Part shown: piece by piece, positions 8,573 through 18,114 of the stretch
How positions within the stretch are numbered: the stretch's first letter is position 1
Layout of the letters: each line of letters opens with the position of its first letter
NCBI RefSeq assembly: GCF_027889715.1
Contig: NZ_JAPJZH010000005.1
Span: 124,001 to 188,000 of the forward strand
DNA from: Allohoeflea poritis
GTDB taxonomy: Bacteria; Pseudomonadota; Alphaproteobacteria; Rhizobiales; Rhizobiaceae
DNA length: 64,000 nt
Reading direction: 5' to 3'
Notes under the pieces: generated by a model
Database searches by the model: none
What the model saw: only the letters and a program-made list of their open reading frames with translations
Told to the model about the DNA's origin: nothing
Made by a program: the position numbers and the translations under genes

Positions 8573-9849
8573 TCGCCGAATACTGGCTGACAATACTCGT
8601 CATTTTGTTTCTGATCGCGCTGTCCGGGTTCTTTTCGGGATCCGAGACGGCGCTGACCGCGGCATCGCGCGCGCGCATGCACCAGCTCGAGGCGAACGGG
8701 CAGAAACGGGCCGGCATCGTGGCGCGCCTGATCGAGCGGCGCGACCGGCTGATTGGCGCTTTGCTGATCGGCAACAACCTGGTCAACATTCTGGCCTCGG
8801 CCCTTGCCACCAGCCTTTTCCTCAACCTGTTCGGTGAGGCGGGCGTCGCCTATGCGACCCTTGCCATGACCGTCATGCTGGTGATCTTCGCCGAAGTGCT
8901 GCCCAAGAGCTGGGCGATTTCGTCGACCGACCGTTTTGCCCTGACCGTGGCGCCGGTCGTGCGTGTCTTCGTGGCCTTCGTGGGACCGCTGTCCATCGCG
9001 GTCAACGCCATCGTGCGCCGGCTTCTCGGCCTGCTCGGCGTGACCCTTTCGACGGAAACCTCGATGCTGTCCGCGCAGGAGGAATTGCGCGGCGCGGTGG
9101 CGCTGCTGCACCGGGAAGGTTCGGTCATCAAGGCGGATCGTGACCGGCTTGGCGGCGTGCTGGATCTCGGCGAACTGGAGGTCTCGGACATCATGGTCCA
9201 CCGCACCGCCATGCGGATGATCAATGCCGACGAGGATCCCGAGACCGCCGTGAAGCAGATCCTGGAAAGCCCCTATACCCGCATGCCCGTGTGGCGCGGA
9301 GAAACCGACAACATCATCGGCGTCATTCACGCCAAGGATGTCCTGCGGGCACTCGCCGGTAGCGGCGGCGACAGGCAGACCGTCGATATCGTCAAGACGG
9401 CGCAGAAGCCCTGGTTCGTCCCCGATACCACCAATCTGAAGGACCAGCTCAACGCCTTCCTGCGGCGCAAGGCGCATTTCGCCGTCGTGGTCGACGAATA
9501 TGGCGAGGTCGAAGGGCTGGTGACGCTGGAAGATATCCTTGAGGAAATCGTCGGTGACATCGCCGACGAACACGATCTCGATATCAGGGGCGTGCACCAG
9601 GAGGCTGACGGTTCCGTTGTGGTCGACGGCAGCGTACCGATCCGCGATCTCAACCGGGCGCTCGACTGGGATCTGCCGGACGAGGAGGCAACAACGGTCG
9701 CCGGCCTGGTGATTCACGAATCGCAAATCATTCCCGAGGAACGTCAGGCATTCACCTATCATGGCATGCGGTTCATCGTGCTCAAGCGCGTCAAGAACCG
9801 AATCACCAAGCTGCGCATCCGGCCGCTTTCGGCCGCGAGCGGCGGCTGA
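8569..9849 (+). CDS. CNNM/CorC (HlyC-type) transporter-associated membrane protein
   Basis: A 426-residue protein with the standard three-part plan: an N-terminal DUF21 membrane domain of three to four helices (residues 1-150, including SGFFSGSETALTAASRAR and EVLPKSWA), a tandem CBS pair (about 190-330, including RMPVWRGETDNIIGVIHAKD and AHFAVVVDEYGEVEGLVTLEDILEEIVGDI), and a C-terminal CorC_HlyC domain (about 340-420). The family is linked to Mg2+ or Co2+ export. The gene overlaps aroB by 4 bp, a pairing common in Hyphomicrobiales. Confidence 0.93.
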   Translation: MIAEYWLTILVILFLIALSGFFSGSETALTAASRARMHQLEANGQKRAGIVARLIERRDRLIGALLIGNNLVNILASALATSLFLNLFGEAGVAYATLAMTVMLVIFAEVLPKSWAISSTDRFALTVAPVVRVFVAFVGPLSIAVNAIVRRLLGLLGVTLSTETSMLSAQEELRGAVALLHREGSVIKADRDRLGGVLDLGELEVSDIMVHRTAMRMINADEDPETAVKQILESPYTRMPVWRGETDNIIGVIHAKDVLRALAGSGGDRQTVDIVKTAQKPWFVPDTTNLKDQLNAFLRRKAHFAVVVDEYGEVEGLVTLEDILEEIVGDIADEHDLDIRGVHQEADGSVVVDGSVPIRDLNRALDWDLPDEEATTVAGLVIHESQIIPEERQAFTYHGMRFIVLKRVKNRITKLRIRPLSAASGG

Positions 9850-9855
9850 TCGGCG

Positions 9856-10152
9856 CTACCAGCGGACTTTCTCGTCGGGCGCGGCCGGTTCGATCGCCAG
9901 CGCGTGGACGCCGTCGCGCAGCTCGTCGCCGAGCAATTCGTTGACCGCTCGGTGGCGCGCAATGCGCGGCATGCCGGTGAATGCGGACGAAACAATGCGG
10001 ACCCTGAAATGGGTTTCGCCGGTGCCGTCGAAACTCTCCTGATGGCCTGCATGCAGGTGACTTTCGTTGATGACCTCCAGCCGCTGCGGCGAAAACGCCT
10101 CACGGAGTTTTTTTGTCATGCGTAACTCAATTGAACCGTTTTGCCCTGTCAT
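9856..10152 (-). CDS. bolA: BolA family protein
   Basis: A 98-residue protein with the BolA class II KH-like fold: LEVINESHLHAGH followed by ETHFRVRIVSSAFTGMPRIARHRAVNELL. The conserved His and the helix-turn-helix-like segment are visible. BolA proteins pair with monothiol glutaredoxins to handle Fe-S clusters and affect cell shape and stress responses. It is convergent with the CNNM gene (6 bp apart) and divergent from the J-domain gene, an arrangement conserved in rhizobia. Confidence 0.93.
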   Translation of the reverse strand: MTGQNGSIELRMTKKLREAFSPQRLEVINESHLHAGHQESFDGTGETHFRVRIVSSAFTGMPRIARHRAVNELLGDELRDGVHALAIEPAAPDEKVRW

Positions 10153-10298
10153 GACAGCTCTTTCCTGCTATGCTACCGCGCCCCGGACCGAGGCGGATGA
10201 ATCGCGATCCCGTGCGACTCGGTCCGATCCCGATAATAGGGCAATTTGCGACAAGTCAATTCTTGTTCGCGTTGCCGGCACACATCATAATTGAGCAC

Positions 10299-10940
10299 AT
10301 GAAACTGGATTCGAAATATTTTGACAGCATTCGTTCGTCCAAACGCAAGGGCAAGGGAAAGGCCGGCGCCAAGGCGAAGGAGGAAACGCCCATCTGCCAG
10401 TGGGACGGCTGCGAGAAAAAGGGCGAGTTCCGCGCGCCTGTCGGACGCGATGCGGAGGGAGAATATTTCCTGTTCTGCGCCGAGCATGTGCGCGAATACA
10501 ACAAGGGCTACAATTATTTCTCCGGATTGTCCGACAGCGAGATCGCCCGCTACCAGAAGGAAGCGCTGACCGGCCATCGGCCGACCTGGACCGTGGGGGT
10601 CAACAAGTCGTCGACGGCGCGGCCCAATCCGCAGCAGTCGCAGGCGCGCTCCGGCAGCGCGGCATCCTACGCCAATATGCGCGATCCGTTCCGGCTTTTC
10701 GAGGAGCGTCAGGCGGGGCGGCCGCAGCCGCGCAGGCGCAAGCTCAAGACGCTGGAGGCGAAGGCCTTCGACACAATGGGCCTTGCCGCAAATGCGACAT
10801 CCAACGACATCAAGACCCGCTACAAGGAGCTGGTAAAGCAACACCATCCCGACGCTAATGGCGGCGACCGGGGATCAGAAGACCGGTTTCGCGAGGTGAT
10901 ACAGGCCTACCAATTGCTGAAGCAGTCCGGTTTCTGCTAG
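10299..10940 (+). CDS. J-domain (DnaJ-like) co-chaperone, C-terminal J domain
   Basis: A 213-residue protein with the J domain at its C-terminus (about residues 158-213: LEAKAFDTMGLAAN, then KELVKQHHPDANGGD with the HPD motif, then FREVIQAYQLLKQSGF). The N-terminal part has a basic Lys-rich segment and a CxxxGC/FCAEH pattern that could bind a metal. J proteins stimulate DnaK ATPase activity; the client is unknown. The ATG at 10299 is chosen because upstream in-frame sequence lies in the promoter zone and lacks coding character. This gene commonly precedes cobS in Hyphomicrobiales. Confidence 0.88.
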   Translation: MKLDSKYFDSIRSSKRKGKGKAGAKAKEETPICQWDGCEKKGEFRAPVGRDAEGEYFLFCAEHVREYNKGYNYFSGLSDSEIARYQKEALTGHRPTWTVGVNKSSTARPNPQQSQARSGSAASYANMRDPFRLFEERQAGRPQPRRRKLKTLEAKAFDTMGLAANATSNDIKTRYKELVKQHHPDANGGDRGSEDRFREVIQAYQLLKQSGFC

Positions 10941-11163
10941 GTCGGAAAAATGCTCAAGTTTGAACATCCGACCGCGTTGACCTCGGACATCGATGGGTTT
11001 ACACCTCGCAGCGGCTCGCCGTGTCAGCAGCCGAATTCGCCGCGGTCAACGGATCAAACCCAAGCATTCCTTGCTCCGGATCATGCCTGCGGATAAACAG
11101 CTCACGGACAAAAACGGCGCTCGGATGCGCAAGACGGCTGAACGGAAAGGCCGCGTTGGAGAC

Positions 11164-12156
11164 ATGATGAACAAGATTGACCTCGATATTTCCGATCTGC
11201 CGGATACGACTGTATCGGTGCGGGAAGCTTTTGATATCGACACCGATCTGACGGTGCCGGCCTATTCGCAGGCCGACGCCTATGTGCCGGATCTCGATCC
11301 GGACTACCTCTTCGACCCCGACACGACGCGGGCGATCCTGGCGGGTTTTGCCCATAACCGCCGCGTCATGGTTTCCGGCTATCACGGCACCGGCAAGTCG
11401 ACCCATATCGAGCAGGTCGCGGCGCGGCTCAACTGGCCCTGCGTGCGCGTCAATCTCGACAGTCATGTCAGCCGTATCGATCTCGTCGGCAAGGATGCGA
11501 TCGTGCTCAAAGAGGGCCAGCAGGTCACGGAGTTCCGCGACGGCATCCTGCCCTGGGCCTATCAGCACAATGTCGCACTGGTGTTCGACGAATACGATGC
11601 CGGCCGGCCCGATGTCATGTTCGTCATTCAGCGGGTGCTGGAATCATCCGGCCGCCTGACGCTGCTCGACCAGAGCCGCGTTATCCGCCCGCATCCGGCG
11701 TTCCGCCTGTTTGCCACGGCCAATACAGTCGGCCTCGGCGACACGACCGGTCTCTATCACGGCACACAGCAGATCAACCAGGCGCAGATGGACCGCTGGT
11801 CGATCGTGACGACGCTCAACTACCTGCCGCACGACAACGAGGTCAATATCGTGCTTGCCAAGGTCAAGAGCTTCGATACGGAAGAAGGCCGCGACAGGGT
11901 GTCCAAGATGGTCCGGGTGGCCGACATGACGCGCGCCGCCTTCATCAATGGCGATCTGTCGACCGTCATGAGCCCGCGAACGGTCATCACCTGGGCCGAG
12001 AATGCCGAGATATTCGGCGATCTTGCCTTCGCATTCCAGCTGACCTTCCTGAACAAGTGCGATGAGCTGGAACGTGCCCTGGTGGCCGAACAATATCAGC
12101 GCGCCTTTGGCGAGGAGCTCAAGGACAGCGCCGCGAACATCGTCCTGGATTCGTAG
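11164..12156 (+). CDS. cobS: Aerobic cobaltochelatase subunit CobS
   Basis: A 330-residue AAA+ ATPase subunit of the CobNST complex, which inserts Co2+ into hydrogenobyrinate a,c-diamide in aerobic cobalamin synthesis. Walker [10 protein letters not shown] lies near residue 75, Walker B in [10 protein letters not shown], and the MIDAS-partner region is intact. Length matches Pseudomonas denitrificans CobS (about 332). The start is the first of two adjacent ATGs, 4 bases after a GGAG-type ribosome site. cobT follows 6 bp downstream. No cobalamin riboswitch was seen in the 220-bp leader. Confidence 0.96.
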   Translation: MMNKIDLDISDLPDTTVSVREAFDIDTDLTVPAYSQADAYVPDLDPDYLFDPDTTRAILAGFAHNRRVMVSGYHGTGKSTHIEQVAARLNWPCVRVNLDSHVSRIDLVGKDAIVLKEGQQVTEFRDGILPWAYQHNVALVFDEYDAGRPDVMFVIQRVLESSGRLTLLDQSRVIRPHPAFRLFATANTVGLGDTTGLYHGTQQINQAQMDRWSIVTTLNYLPHDNEVNIVLAKVKSFDTEEGRDRVSKMVRVADMTRAAFINGDLSTVMSPRTVITWAENAEIFGDLAFAFQLTFLNKCDELERALVAEQYQRAFGEELKDSAANIVLDS

Positions 12157-12162
12157 GTTCCG

Positions 12163-14055
12163 ATGGCGGGACGCGGTGACAATTCGAGGGCGCCCTCCCG
12201 TCCGCCGGTCGATTCCGAGCCGTTCAAGCGCGCTCTGACCGGCTGTGTCCGCTCGATCGCCAATGACCACGAGCTTGAGGTCGTTTTCGCCAATGACCGT
12301 CCGGGCGTAGCCGGAGAACGCGCCCGCATACCCGATCTTCCCAAGCGGCCGACGCGCGGCGATATCGATATCACCCGCGGCTTCGGCGATTCCATGGCGC
12401 TTCGCAAGGCCTGCCATGACAGCGCGATTCATAACGCCATGGCACCGCAGGGCGAGGATGCGCGGGCGATTTTCGATGCGATCGAACAGGCGCGGGTCGA
12501 GGCGATCGGCTCCAACCGCATGGCCGGTGTCGCCGAAAACCTGACAGCCGTCCTGACCGACCGCTGCGCCAAGGCCGGTTACCGCAATGTCACCGACCGC
12601 TCGCAGGCGCCGCTGCACGATGCGCTGTCGCTGATGGTGCGCGAGAAACTGACGGGCCAGGCACCCCCGGAAACCGCCGGTCCGGTTCTCGACCTTTGGC
12701 GCGAGTTCATCGAAGACAAGGCCGGCGATGACATGACGCATCTGGGCGAAGTGCTGGAGGACCAGCAGAAATTCGCCCGGCTGGTGCGCGACATGCTGGC
12801 CCATATGGAGGTCGCCGAGGAATTCGGCGAGGACCCCGAGCAGCAGGATCAGCAGGACAATTCCGACGACGATGACCAACCGCGCTCCGAGGAGGAGAAC
12901 GATCAGTCTTCGGAAGAAGAAGCCGGATCGGACGCCGCTCCCGCCGAGGAAAACGAATCCGCCGACGAGCAGATGGAAGACGGCGAGATGGACGGCGCCG
13001 AGGTCACCGACGAGGACATGCTCGACGATGACAATGAGGACGCCGAAACGCCGGGCGAGACGCGCCGGCCGAACCTGCCCTTCGACGATCTCGGCCAGAA
13101 GGTCGACTATGGTGTCTTCACCGAGCAGTTCGACGAGACGGTTGCCGCCGAGGAATTGTGCGAGGAGGCGGAACTGGATCGCCTGCGCGCCTTCCTCGAC
13201 AAGCAGCTCTCGCATCTGCAGGGCGTTGTCGGGCGGCTCGCCAACCGCCTGCAGCGGCGGCTGATGGCGCAGCAGAACCGGGCCTGGGAGTTCGATCTCG
13301 AAGAAGGCTATCTCGATTCGGCGCGGCTGGTGCGGCTCGTCATCGATCCGATGCAGCCGCTGTCCTTCAAGATGGAGCGCGACACCAATTTCCGCGATAC
13401 GGTCGTCACGCTGCTGATCGACAATTCGGGTTCGATGCGCGGCCGCCCGATCACGGTTGCCGCAACCTGCGCCGACATCCTTGCCCGCACCCTGGAGCGC
13501 TGCGGCGTCAAGGTGGAGATCCTCGGCTTTACCACCAAGGCATGGAAAGGCGGGCAGGCGCGCGAGAAATGGCTCGGCGAGGGCAAACCGGCCAATCCCG
13601 GCCGGCTCAATGATCTGCGCCATATCATCTATAAATCCGCCGATGCGCCATGGCGGCGGGCGCGGCGCAATCTCGGCCTGATGATGCGCGAGGGGTTGCT
13701 GAAGGAAAATATCGACGGCGAGGCGCTGATCTGGGCGCATAACCGGTTGCTCGGACGGCCCGAGCAGCGCCGTATCCTGATGATGATCTCGGACGGTGCG
13801 CCGGTCGATGATTCGACGCTTTCGGTCAATCCCGGCAACTATCTCGAACGGCACCTGCGGGCCGTGATTGAAGAGATCGAGACGAAATCGCCGATCGAAT
13901 TGCTGGCGATCGGCATCGGCCATGACGTGACGCGCTACTATCGCCGCGCGGTGACGATCGTCGATGCCGAGGAGCTTGCGGGCGCGATGACGGAACAGCT
14001 TGCGTCGCTGTTCGAGGAGGAATCCGGCGGCGCCATGATGCGCAGGGCCGGGTAG
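12163..14055 (+). CDS. cobT: Aerobic cobaltochelatase subunit CobT
   Basis: A 630-residue partner of CobS. It has an N-terminal CobT domain (about residues 1-215), a long very acidic linker (about 225-300, rich in Asp/Glu) and a C-terminal von Willebrand A domain with the MIDAS motif DNSGSM near residue 421. CobS and CobT together act as the chelatase ATPase that remodels CobN, analogous to BchI/BchD. The length is that of known CobT proteins. cobN is not in this window. Confidence 0.96.
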   Translation: MAGRGDNSRAPSRPPVDSEPFKRALTGCVRSIANDHELEVVFANDRPGVAGERARIPDLPKRPTRGDIDITRGFGDSMALRKACHDSAIHNAMAPQGEDARAIFDAIEQARVEAIGSNRMAGVAENLTAVLTDRCAKAGYRNVTDRSQAPLHDALSLMVREKLTGQAPPETAGPVLDLWREFIEDKAGDDMTHLGEVLEDQQKFARLVRDMLAHMEVAEEFGEDPEQQDQQDNSDDDDQPRSEEENDQSSEEEAGSDAAPAEENESADEQMEDGEMDGAEVTDEDMLDDDNEDAETPGETRRPNLPFDDLGQKVDYGVFTEQFDETVAAEELCEEAELDRLRAFLDKQLSHLQGVVGRLANRLQRRLMAQQNRAWEFDLEEGYLDSARLVRLVIDPMQPLSFKMERDTNFRDTVVTLLIDNSGSMRGRPITVAATCADILARTLERCGVKVEILGFTTKAWKGGQAREKWLGEGKPANPGRLNDLRHIIYKSADAPWRRARRNLGLMMREGLLKENIDGEALIWAHNRLLGRPEQRRILMMISDGAPVDDSTLSVNPGNYLERHLRAVIEEIETKSPIELLAIGIGHDVTRYYRRAVTIVDAEELAGAMTEQLASLFEEESGGAMMRRAG

Positions 14056-14065
14056 GTAAGGCATT

Positions 14066-15082
14066 ATGGATATCCGGGCTGCAATGGCTCTCGCCGCTGT
14101 TCTCGCGGCCGTTCCGGTCTCCGCCGGGGCGAAGGATGAAAAGCTGCATCAGATCTCCGTCGAAGCCACGCAAATACCGAAATTCAAGGTGCGCTCCAAC
14201 CAGACGGTCTTCGGCGATCTTGAATATCTCGGCGGCATCGAGATTTCTTCGTCGGAAGATATCTTCGGCGGTCTGTCGGCGCTTCGGCTTCTGGGTGATC
14301 GCTCCCGGTTCATCGGCGTTCTCGACACGGGCCACTGGATCGCCGGCCGCCTCGAGCGCGACAGTGAGGGGCGTCTGTCGGGGATTGCCGATCTGCGCGC
14401 GGCCGCTATGCGCGACAAGGCCGGGCGCGTGATCGAGGCGCGCTGGCGTGCCGATGCCGAAGGGCTTGCGGTTGACGGCGAGGATGTCTTTGTCAGTTTC
14501 GAGCGCCGGCACCGGATCGAGCGCTACCGCCTGGACGCTGTGCCGCTGGCCAGCCCGGTTGCCGATGTTCCGCAACCGATCCCGACCCATGAATTCCGCA
14601 ACAATCGCGGTCTGGAAGCACTGGCCAGGGCACCCGCCGGATCGCCGCTGGACGGCGCGCTGGTCGCGGTAAGCGAGAAGAGCCTCGACAAGAAAGGCGA
14701 TATCTTCGCGGCGATTGTCACCGGCCCGGAAAAGGGTGTGTTTTTCGTTCGCCGTTATCCGCCTTTCGACGTGACCGACGGCGATTTCCTGCCCAATGGC
14801 GACCTGCTGCTGCTGGAGCGGCGTTTTTCCATCGCCGAGGGCGTCGGCATGCGCATCCGCCGCATCGCAGCGGAAGATGTCGCGCCCGGCAAGACCGTGG
14901 ACGGGCCGGTGCTGATCGAAGCCGATTTCGGTGAGCAGATCGACAATATGGAAAGCCTGGACGTGTTCGAGGCCTCCGATGGCGGAACCCGAATCCTATT
15001 GGCGTCGGACGACAATCACTCGATCCTGCAGCGCAATCTCATTCTCGAGTTCGCGCTGGTCGAGGAAGAGAATGCGAACTAG
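14066..15082 (+). CDS. Secreted esterase-like-activity-of-phytase family protein
   Basis: A 338-residue exported protein with a signal peptide (MDIRAAMALAAVLAAVPVSAGA) and the beta-propeller-like fold of the phytase-esterase-like domain (PF13449 type): GGLSALRLLGDRSRFIGVLDTG near the start, NNRGLEALARAP in the middle and DNMESLDVFEASDGG near the end. The true substrate of this family is uncertain. It follows cobT by 10 bp, a conserved pairing, though no link to cobalamin is known. Its last bases overlap the convergent queuosine-precursor transporter gene. Confidence 0.82.
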   Translation: MDIRAAMALAAVLAAVPVSAGAKDEKLHQISVEATQIPKFKVRSNQTVFGDLEYLGGIEISSSEDIFGGLSALRLLGDRSRFIGVLDTGHWIAGRLERDSEGRLSGIADLRAAAMRDKAGRVIEARWRADAEGLAVDGEDVFVSFERRHRIERYRLDAVPLASPVADVPQPIPTHEFRNNRGLEALARAPAGSPLDGALVAVSEKSLDKKGDIFAAIVTGPEKGVFFVRRYPPFDVTDGDFLPNGDLLLLERRFSIAEGVGMRIRRIAAEDVAPGKTVDGPVLIEADFGEQIDNMESLDVFEASDGGTRILLASDDNHSILQRNLILEFALVEEENAN

Positions 15083-15744
15083 CCGTTCTGCCCGGCCGGA
15101 CGATGCAGCCGGAACAGCGACAGAAGCACCCGGTAGGGCGCCAGCATCATCAGCGAGACCAGCAGCTTGACGCTGAGGTCGCCGAGCGCCCAGGACATCC
15201 AGCGCGGCACTTCCACGGAAAAGAAGCCGACGAGCGGCGCCGCTTCGATGGCGAAGGCATCATTGGCTCCGAGCACGGCGAAGCTGGCCGCGAAGGCAAG
15301 CGAGAAGAACAGGACCGTGTCGAGGATCGAGCCGAGCACCGACGAAAGCAGCGGCGCATGCCACCAGTGGGAGTGGCGCAGGCGGTCGAAGATCGAGACA
15401 TCCAGCAGCTGCGCGACGAGGAATGCCGTGCCGGAGGCGATGGCGATGCGCGGGGTCGCGACATAGACCGAGATGCCGACAGCGAGGACAAAACCGGCCG
15501 TTACCACGAGACGCGCCTTTGCCGGGCCGAAATGCCGGTTGGAAAGGTCGGTCACCAGAAAGGCGATCGGATAGGTGAATGCGCCCCAGGTCAGAAGGTC
15601 TTCGAGGATGAACGGTCCCAGCGTGTACATGACCGGGAACTGGACGAGATAGTTCGACGCGATGACCACCAGGGTCATGGCAAGCATATAGGGATAGATG
15701 CGGGAAATCGCGCCAAAGGCGGTGCGTGCGGATTGAACGAGCAT
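15079..15744 (-). CDS. yhhQ: Queuosine precursor transporter (YhhQ/VUT family, COG1738)
   Basis: A 221-residue integral membrane protein with about six helices. The family signature LLTWGAFTYPIAFLVTDLSNRHFG lies near residue 50, and SHWWHAPLLSSVLGSILDTVLFF later. YhhQ imports preQ0/preQ1 for queuosine tRNA modification. The start at 15744 (MLVQSAR) is preferred to an upstream ATG at 15831, because it is preceded by AGGA and an A-rich tract and because the start codon lies inside a preQ1-I-like pseudoknot. That site makes the substrate assignment stronger than homology alone. Convergent with the phytase-like gene. Confidence 0.9.
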   Translation of the reverse strand: MLVQSARTAFGAISRIYPYMLAMTLVVIASNYLVQFPVMYTLGPFILEDLLTWGAFTYPIAFLVTDLSNRHFGPAKARLVVTAGFVLAVGISVYVATPRIAIASGTAFLVAQLLDVSIFDRLRHSHWWHAPLLSSVLGSILDTVLFFSLAFAASFAVLGANDAFAIEAAPLVGFFSVEVPRWMSWALGDLSVKLLVSLMMLAPYRVLLSLFRLHRPAGQNG

Positions 15745-15770
15745 TTTTTTATCCTGGGTGATGCCACCAG
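15741..15770 (-). promoter_or_regulatory. Probable preQ1-I riboswitch covering the yhhQ start codon
   Basis: On the minus strand a compact H-type pseudoknot can be drawn. P1 is CUGG (15770-15767) with CCAG (15757-15754). The loop carries GCAU, which can pair with AUGC formed by the yhhQ start codon and the next base. A C lies immediately before the 3' P1 strand, where preQ1-I aptamers keep their specificity cytosine, and an A-rich tail (GAUAAAAAA) follows P1. Ligand binding would hide both the AGGA ribosome site and the AUG, so control would be translational. Simple hairpin alternatives (GGUG/CACC) exist. Confidence 0.6.
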
Positions 15771-15854
15771 CGAGGCCCGAACCGGAAACCGGCCGGCCAC
15801 AAGAATACGGGCCGAATTGCCGGCCCGCCACTACATAATTTTCACGTCAGCCGT

Positions 15855-16148
15855 TCAGGCCGCCGTTTCGGCAATCTTCTTGGCAACCTGGCGCTTCAGC
15901 AGGCGGGCGCGCATCGAGAGTTCTTTCTCGCTGGCCTTGAGCAGGAACGCGTCGAGACCGCCGCGATGCTCTACCGTACGCAGAGCCGCCGCGGAGACGC
16001 GCAGGCGGTAGCGCTGGCCGAGCGCATCGGAGATCAGCGTGACGGCGTGCAGGTTCGGCAGGAACTTGCGGCGCGTCTTGTTGTTCGCGTGGCTCACATT
16101 GTTGCCCGACTGGACGGCCTTGCCGGTCAATTCGCAACTGCGGGACAT
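15855..16148 (-). CDS. rpmB: 50S ribosomal protein L28
   Basis: A 97-residue protein matching alphaproteobacterial L28: [20 protein letters not shown] at the start, then [17 protein letters not shown] and [16 protein letters not shown]. It is a component of the large ribosomal subunit. The start is taken at MSRSC (16148) as in relatives; an in-frame ATG three codons upstream is unlikely. A gap of about 110 bp separates it from yhhQ on the same strand, where the riboswitch lies. Confidence 0.97.
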   Translation of the reverse strand: MSRSCELTGKAVQSGNNVSHANNKTRRKFLPNLHAVTLISDALGQRYRLRVSAAALRTVEHRGGLDAFLLKASEKELSMRARLLKRQVAKKIAETAA

Positions 16149-16368
16149 GGGTTTCACCTTCGTGTTTATTGGGCCTTGGGAATACGTCCGCGGTGCCGTG
16201 CCCGGCCGCAGCGTCCTGACCTGTCATTGGAAAGTCGCGGTTCTATAGTCTCAGCCGGGGCGTGCGTCAAGTCGGAATGGACTCTTCGCTAGCGTGTCCG
16301 CGGCGAATAAGCTAGATAATCCGGCGCCCGGGCCGATCCCGCCCATCAGATCGCGAAAGACGGAATTC

Positions 16369-17250
16369 ATGCAGGCAACGCTGATCGGATTTAGCGCCAT
16401 CATCATGTGGTCGCTGCTGGCGCTGCTGACGGCGTCGTCGGGCAATGTGCCGCCCTTCCAGCTTGCCGCCATGTGCTTTTCCATCGGCACGGTCATCGGC
16501 CTGGTTGCGCTGGCGTTCCGCCCCTCGGGCCTTCGCGCCCTGCGCCAGCCGCTGCCGGTCTGGCTGCTCGGCGTCGGTGGCCTGTTCGGCTATCACTTTC
16601 TCTATTTCACGGCGCTGCGCAACGCACCGGCCGTGGAGGCGGGCCTGATCGCCTATCTGTGGCCGCTGCTCATCGTTGTCGGGTCGGCGATGCTGCCGGG
16701 AGAACGTCTCGGGTGGCAGCACATCGCCGGCGCATTTGCCGGTCTTGTGGGAACGATCCTGATCGTGTCGCGCAACGGGCTTTCCTTCGACGACCGGTTC
16801 GCTTTTGGCTATGGCGCCGCGCTTCTGTGCGCCTTTACATGGTCGGGCTACTCCCTGCTGTCGCGTCGTTTCGGCGCGGTTCCGACCGATGTGGTGACGG
16901 GCTTCTGCGCCATGACGGCCGTGCTTTCCCTGGTCTGTCATCTGTTCCTGGAGCAAACCGTGTGGCCGGCCGGAGCCGGGCAGCGGCTGGCGGTCGCCGG
17001 GCTCGGCCTGCTGCCTGTCGGCGCGGCTTTCTATGCCTGGGACTACGGTGTCAAGCGGGGCAATATCCAGGTCCTCGGCGCGGCCAGTTATGCGGCGCCG
17101 CTGCTTTCGACGCTGATCCTGATTGCAGCCGGCGCAGGACGCCTGGACTGGCGCATTGCCGCCGCCTGCCTGCTGATCACCGGCGGAGCGGCGCTCGCCG
17201 CCAAGGATCTCCTGTTCGTGCGCGCGCCGCAAAAACGGACGGAACAGTAG
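16369..17250 (+). CDS. EamA-type DMT superfamily exporter (YddG-like)
   Basis: A 293-residue membrane protein with about ten helices in two EamA repeats. It includes GLFGYHFLYFTALRNAPAVE and GLIAYLWPLLIVVGSAML in the first repeat and AFYAWDYGVKRGNIQVLGAASY in the second, a pattern closest to YddG-like aromatic amino acid exporters. The ATG at 16369 opens the first helix directly; a GTG at 16294 would add a hydrophilic leader without support. The stop abuts the start of the YhhN gene, so the two are cotranscribed. The substrate is not certain. Confidence 0.85.
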   Translation: MQATLIGFSAIIMWSLLALLTASSGNVPPFQLAAMCFSIGTVIGLVALAFRPSGLRALRQPLPVWLLGVGGLFGYHFLYFTALRNAPAVEAGLIAYLWPLLIVVGSAMLPGERLGWQHIAGAFAGLVGTILIVSRNGLSFDDRFAFGYGAALLCAFTWSGYSLLSRRFGAVPTDVVTGFCAMTAVLSLVCHLFLEQTVWPAGAGQRLAVAGLGLLPVGAAFYAWDYGVKRGNIQVLGAASYAAPLLSTLILIAAGAGRLDWRIAAACLLITGGAALAAKDLLFVRAPQKRTEQ

Positions 17251-17916
17251 ATGCCGATCTTCGAATACGGTATCGACTCGCCGCAACTCGGCAGTCTCCT
17301 GTTTTCAGCCGCTGCCGCGTTTCTTTATCTGTTCATGGTCGAAAGACCGCCATCGGCGCGGCGGACCGGCGCCAAGACCTTGTCCGTGGCTCTGCTTGCG
17401 GCCCTGTCGGTCATTGTCGGCGGGCCGATCCTGCTGACAGCGGCGCTGCTTTTGTGTGCAGCGGGCGACGCATTCCTTGCGCAAGACGATGAACGGGCCT
17501 TTCTGATCGGGTTAGCGGCCTTTCTCGTCGGGCACATTCTATATGCCGTGCTTTTCCTCGGCCTTGGTTCGTCGGAGGTCGTGGTCGCACAGCCCTTGCG
17601 GTTCGGGATCGGTGCGGCGATCGTCCTTGCCGCAATGGTTGCTTCGGTGCGCATCATTCCGGCGGCAGGGCCTATGGGGCCAGCCGTTGCTGCCTACATT
17701 GCCGTTATCGTCGCCATGGGTCTTTCCGCGCTTTTGATTCCCGGATGGGGTGTTGTTGCCGGTGCGCTGCTCTTCATGGCATCGGATACGGTGCTTGCCG
17801 CACAGAAGTTTCTCCTGGGCCCCGAGGACGCGCCGTTCCTTCGTGCGCGTTTCGTGTGGGTCAGCTACTATTTTGCCCAGGTTCTGATCACCCTTTCCAC
17901 GTTGCAGCTGATCTGA
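17251..17916 (+). CDS. YhhN family membrane protein (lysoplasmalogenase-like)
   Basis: A 221-residue membrane protein with about eight helices and the conserved acidic motifs of the YhhN/TMEM86 family: LLCAAGDAFLAQDD, FLVGHILYAVLF and a late ASDTVLAAQKF motif, followed by VWVSYYFAQVLI. Animal relatives hydrolyse lysoplasmalogens. The bacterial role is not settled, so the enzymatic name is by family only. It starts on the base after the stop of the EamA gene. Confidence 0.85.
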   Translation: MPIFEYGIDSPQLGSLLFSAAAAFLYLFMVERPPSARRTGAKTLSVALLAALSVIVGGPILLTAALLLCAAGDAFLAQDDERAFLIGLAAFLVGHILYAVLFLGLGSSEVVVAQPLRFGIGAAIVLAAMVASVRIIPAAGPMGPAVAAYIAVIVAMGLSALLIPGWGVVAGALLFMASDTVLAAQKFLLGPEDAPFLRARFVWVSYYFAQVLITLSTLQLI

Positions 17917-18114
17917 CCGGCATCGCGTTTTCGCCGCGGTTCCTGCCCCTTTCGCTTTTCAGATCGGTCGATTGCACGGCACAACAACCACATTTCAGCG
18001 GGCAAATCGGACTATCAACTGAGAGTTGCTTTTCGGCTGGTCGCATTATCTTAAGTAAATTCGTTTATTGGTGTTGTGATTGTCGTGACCAGGTACTGAT
18101 TGCTGAGTATTATT

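Noticed and set aside
11644-14064. A minus-strand open frame of over 800 codons opposite cobS and cobT
   Set aside because: It mirrors the high-GC codon bias of the true plus-strand genes, which have full-length homology and correct motifs. The antisense product is low complexity with no recognisable domain.
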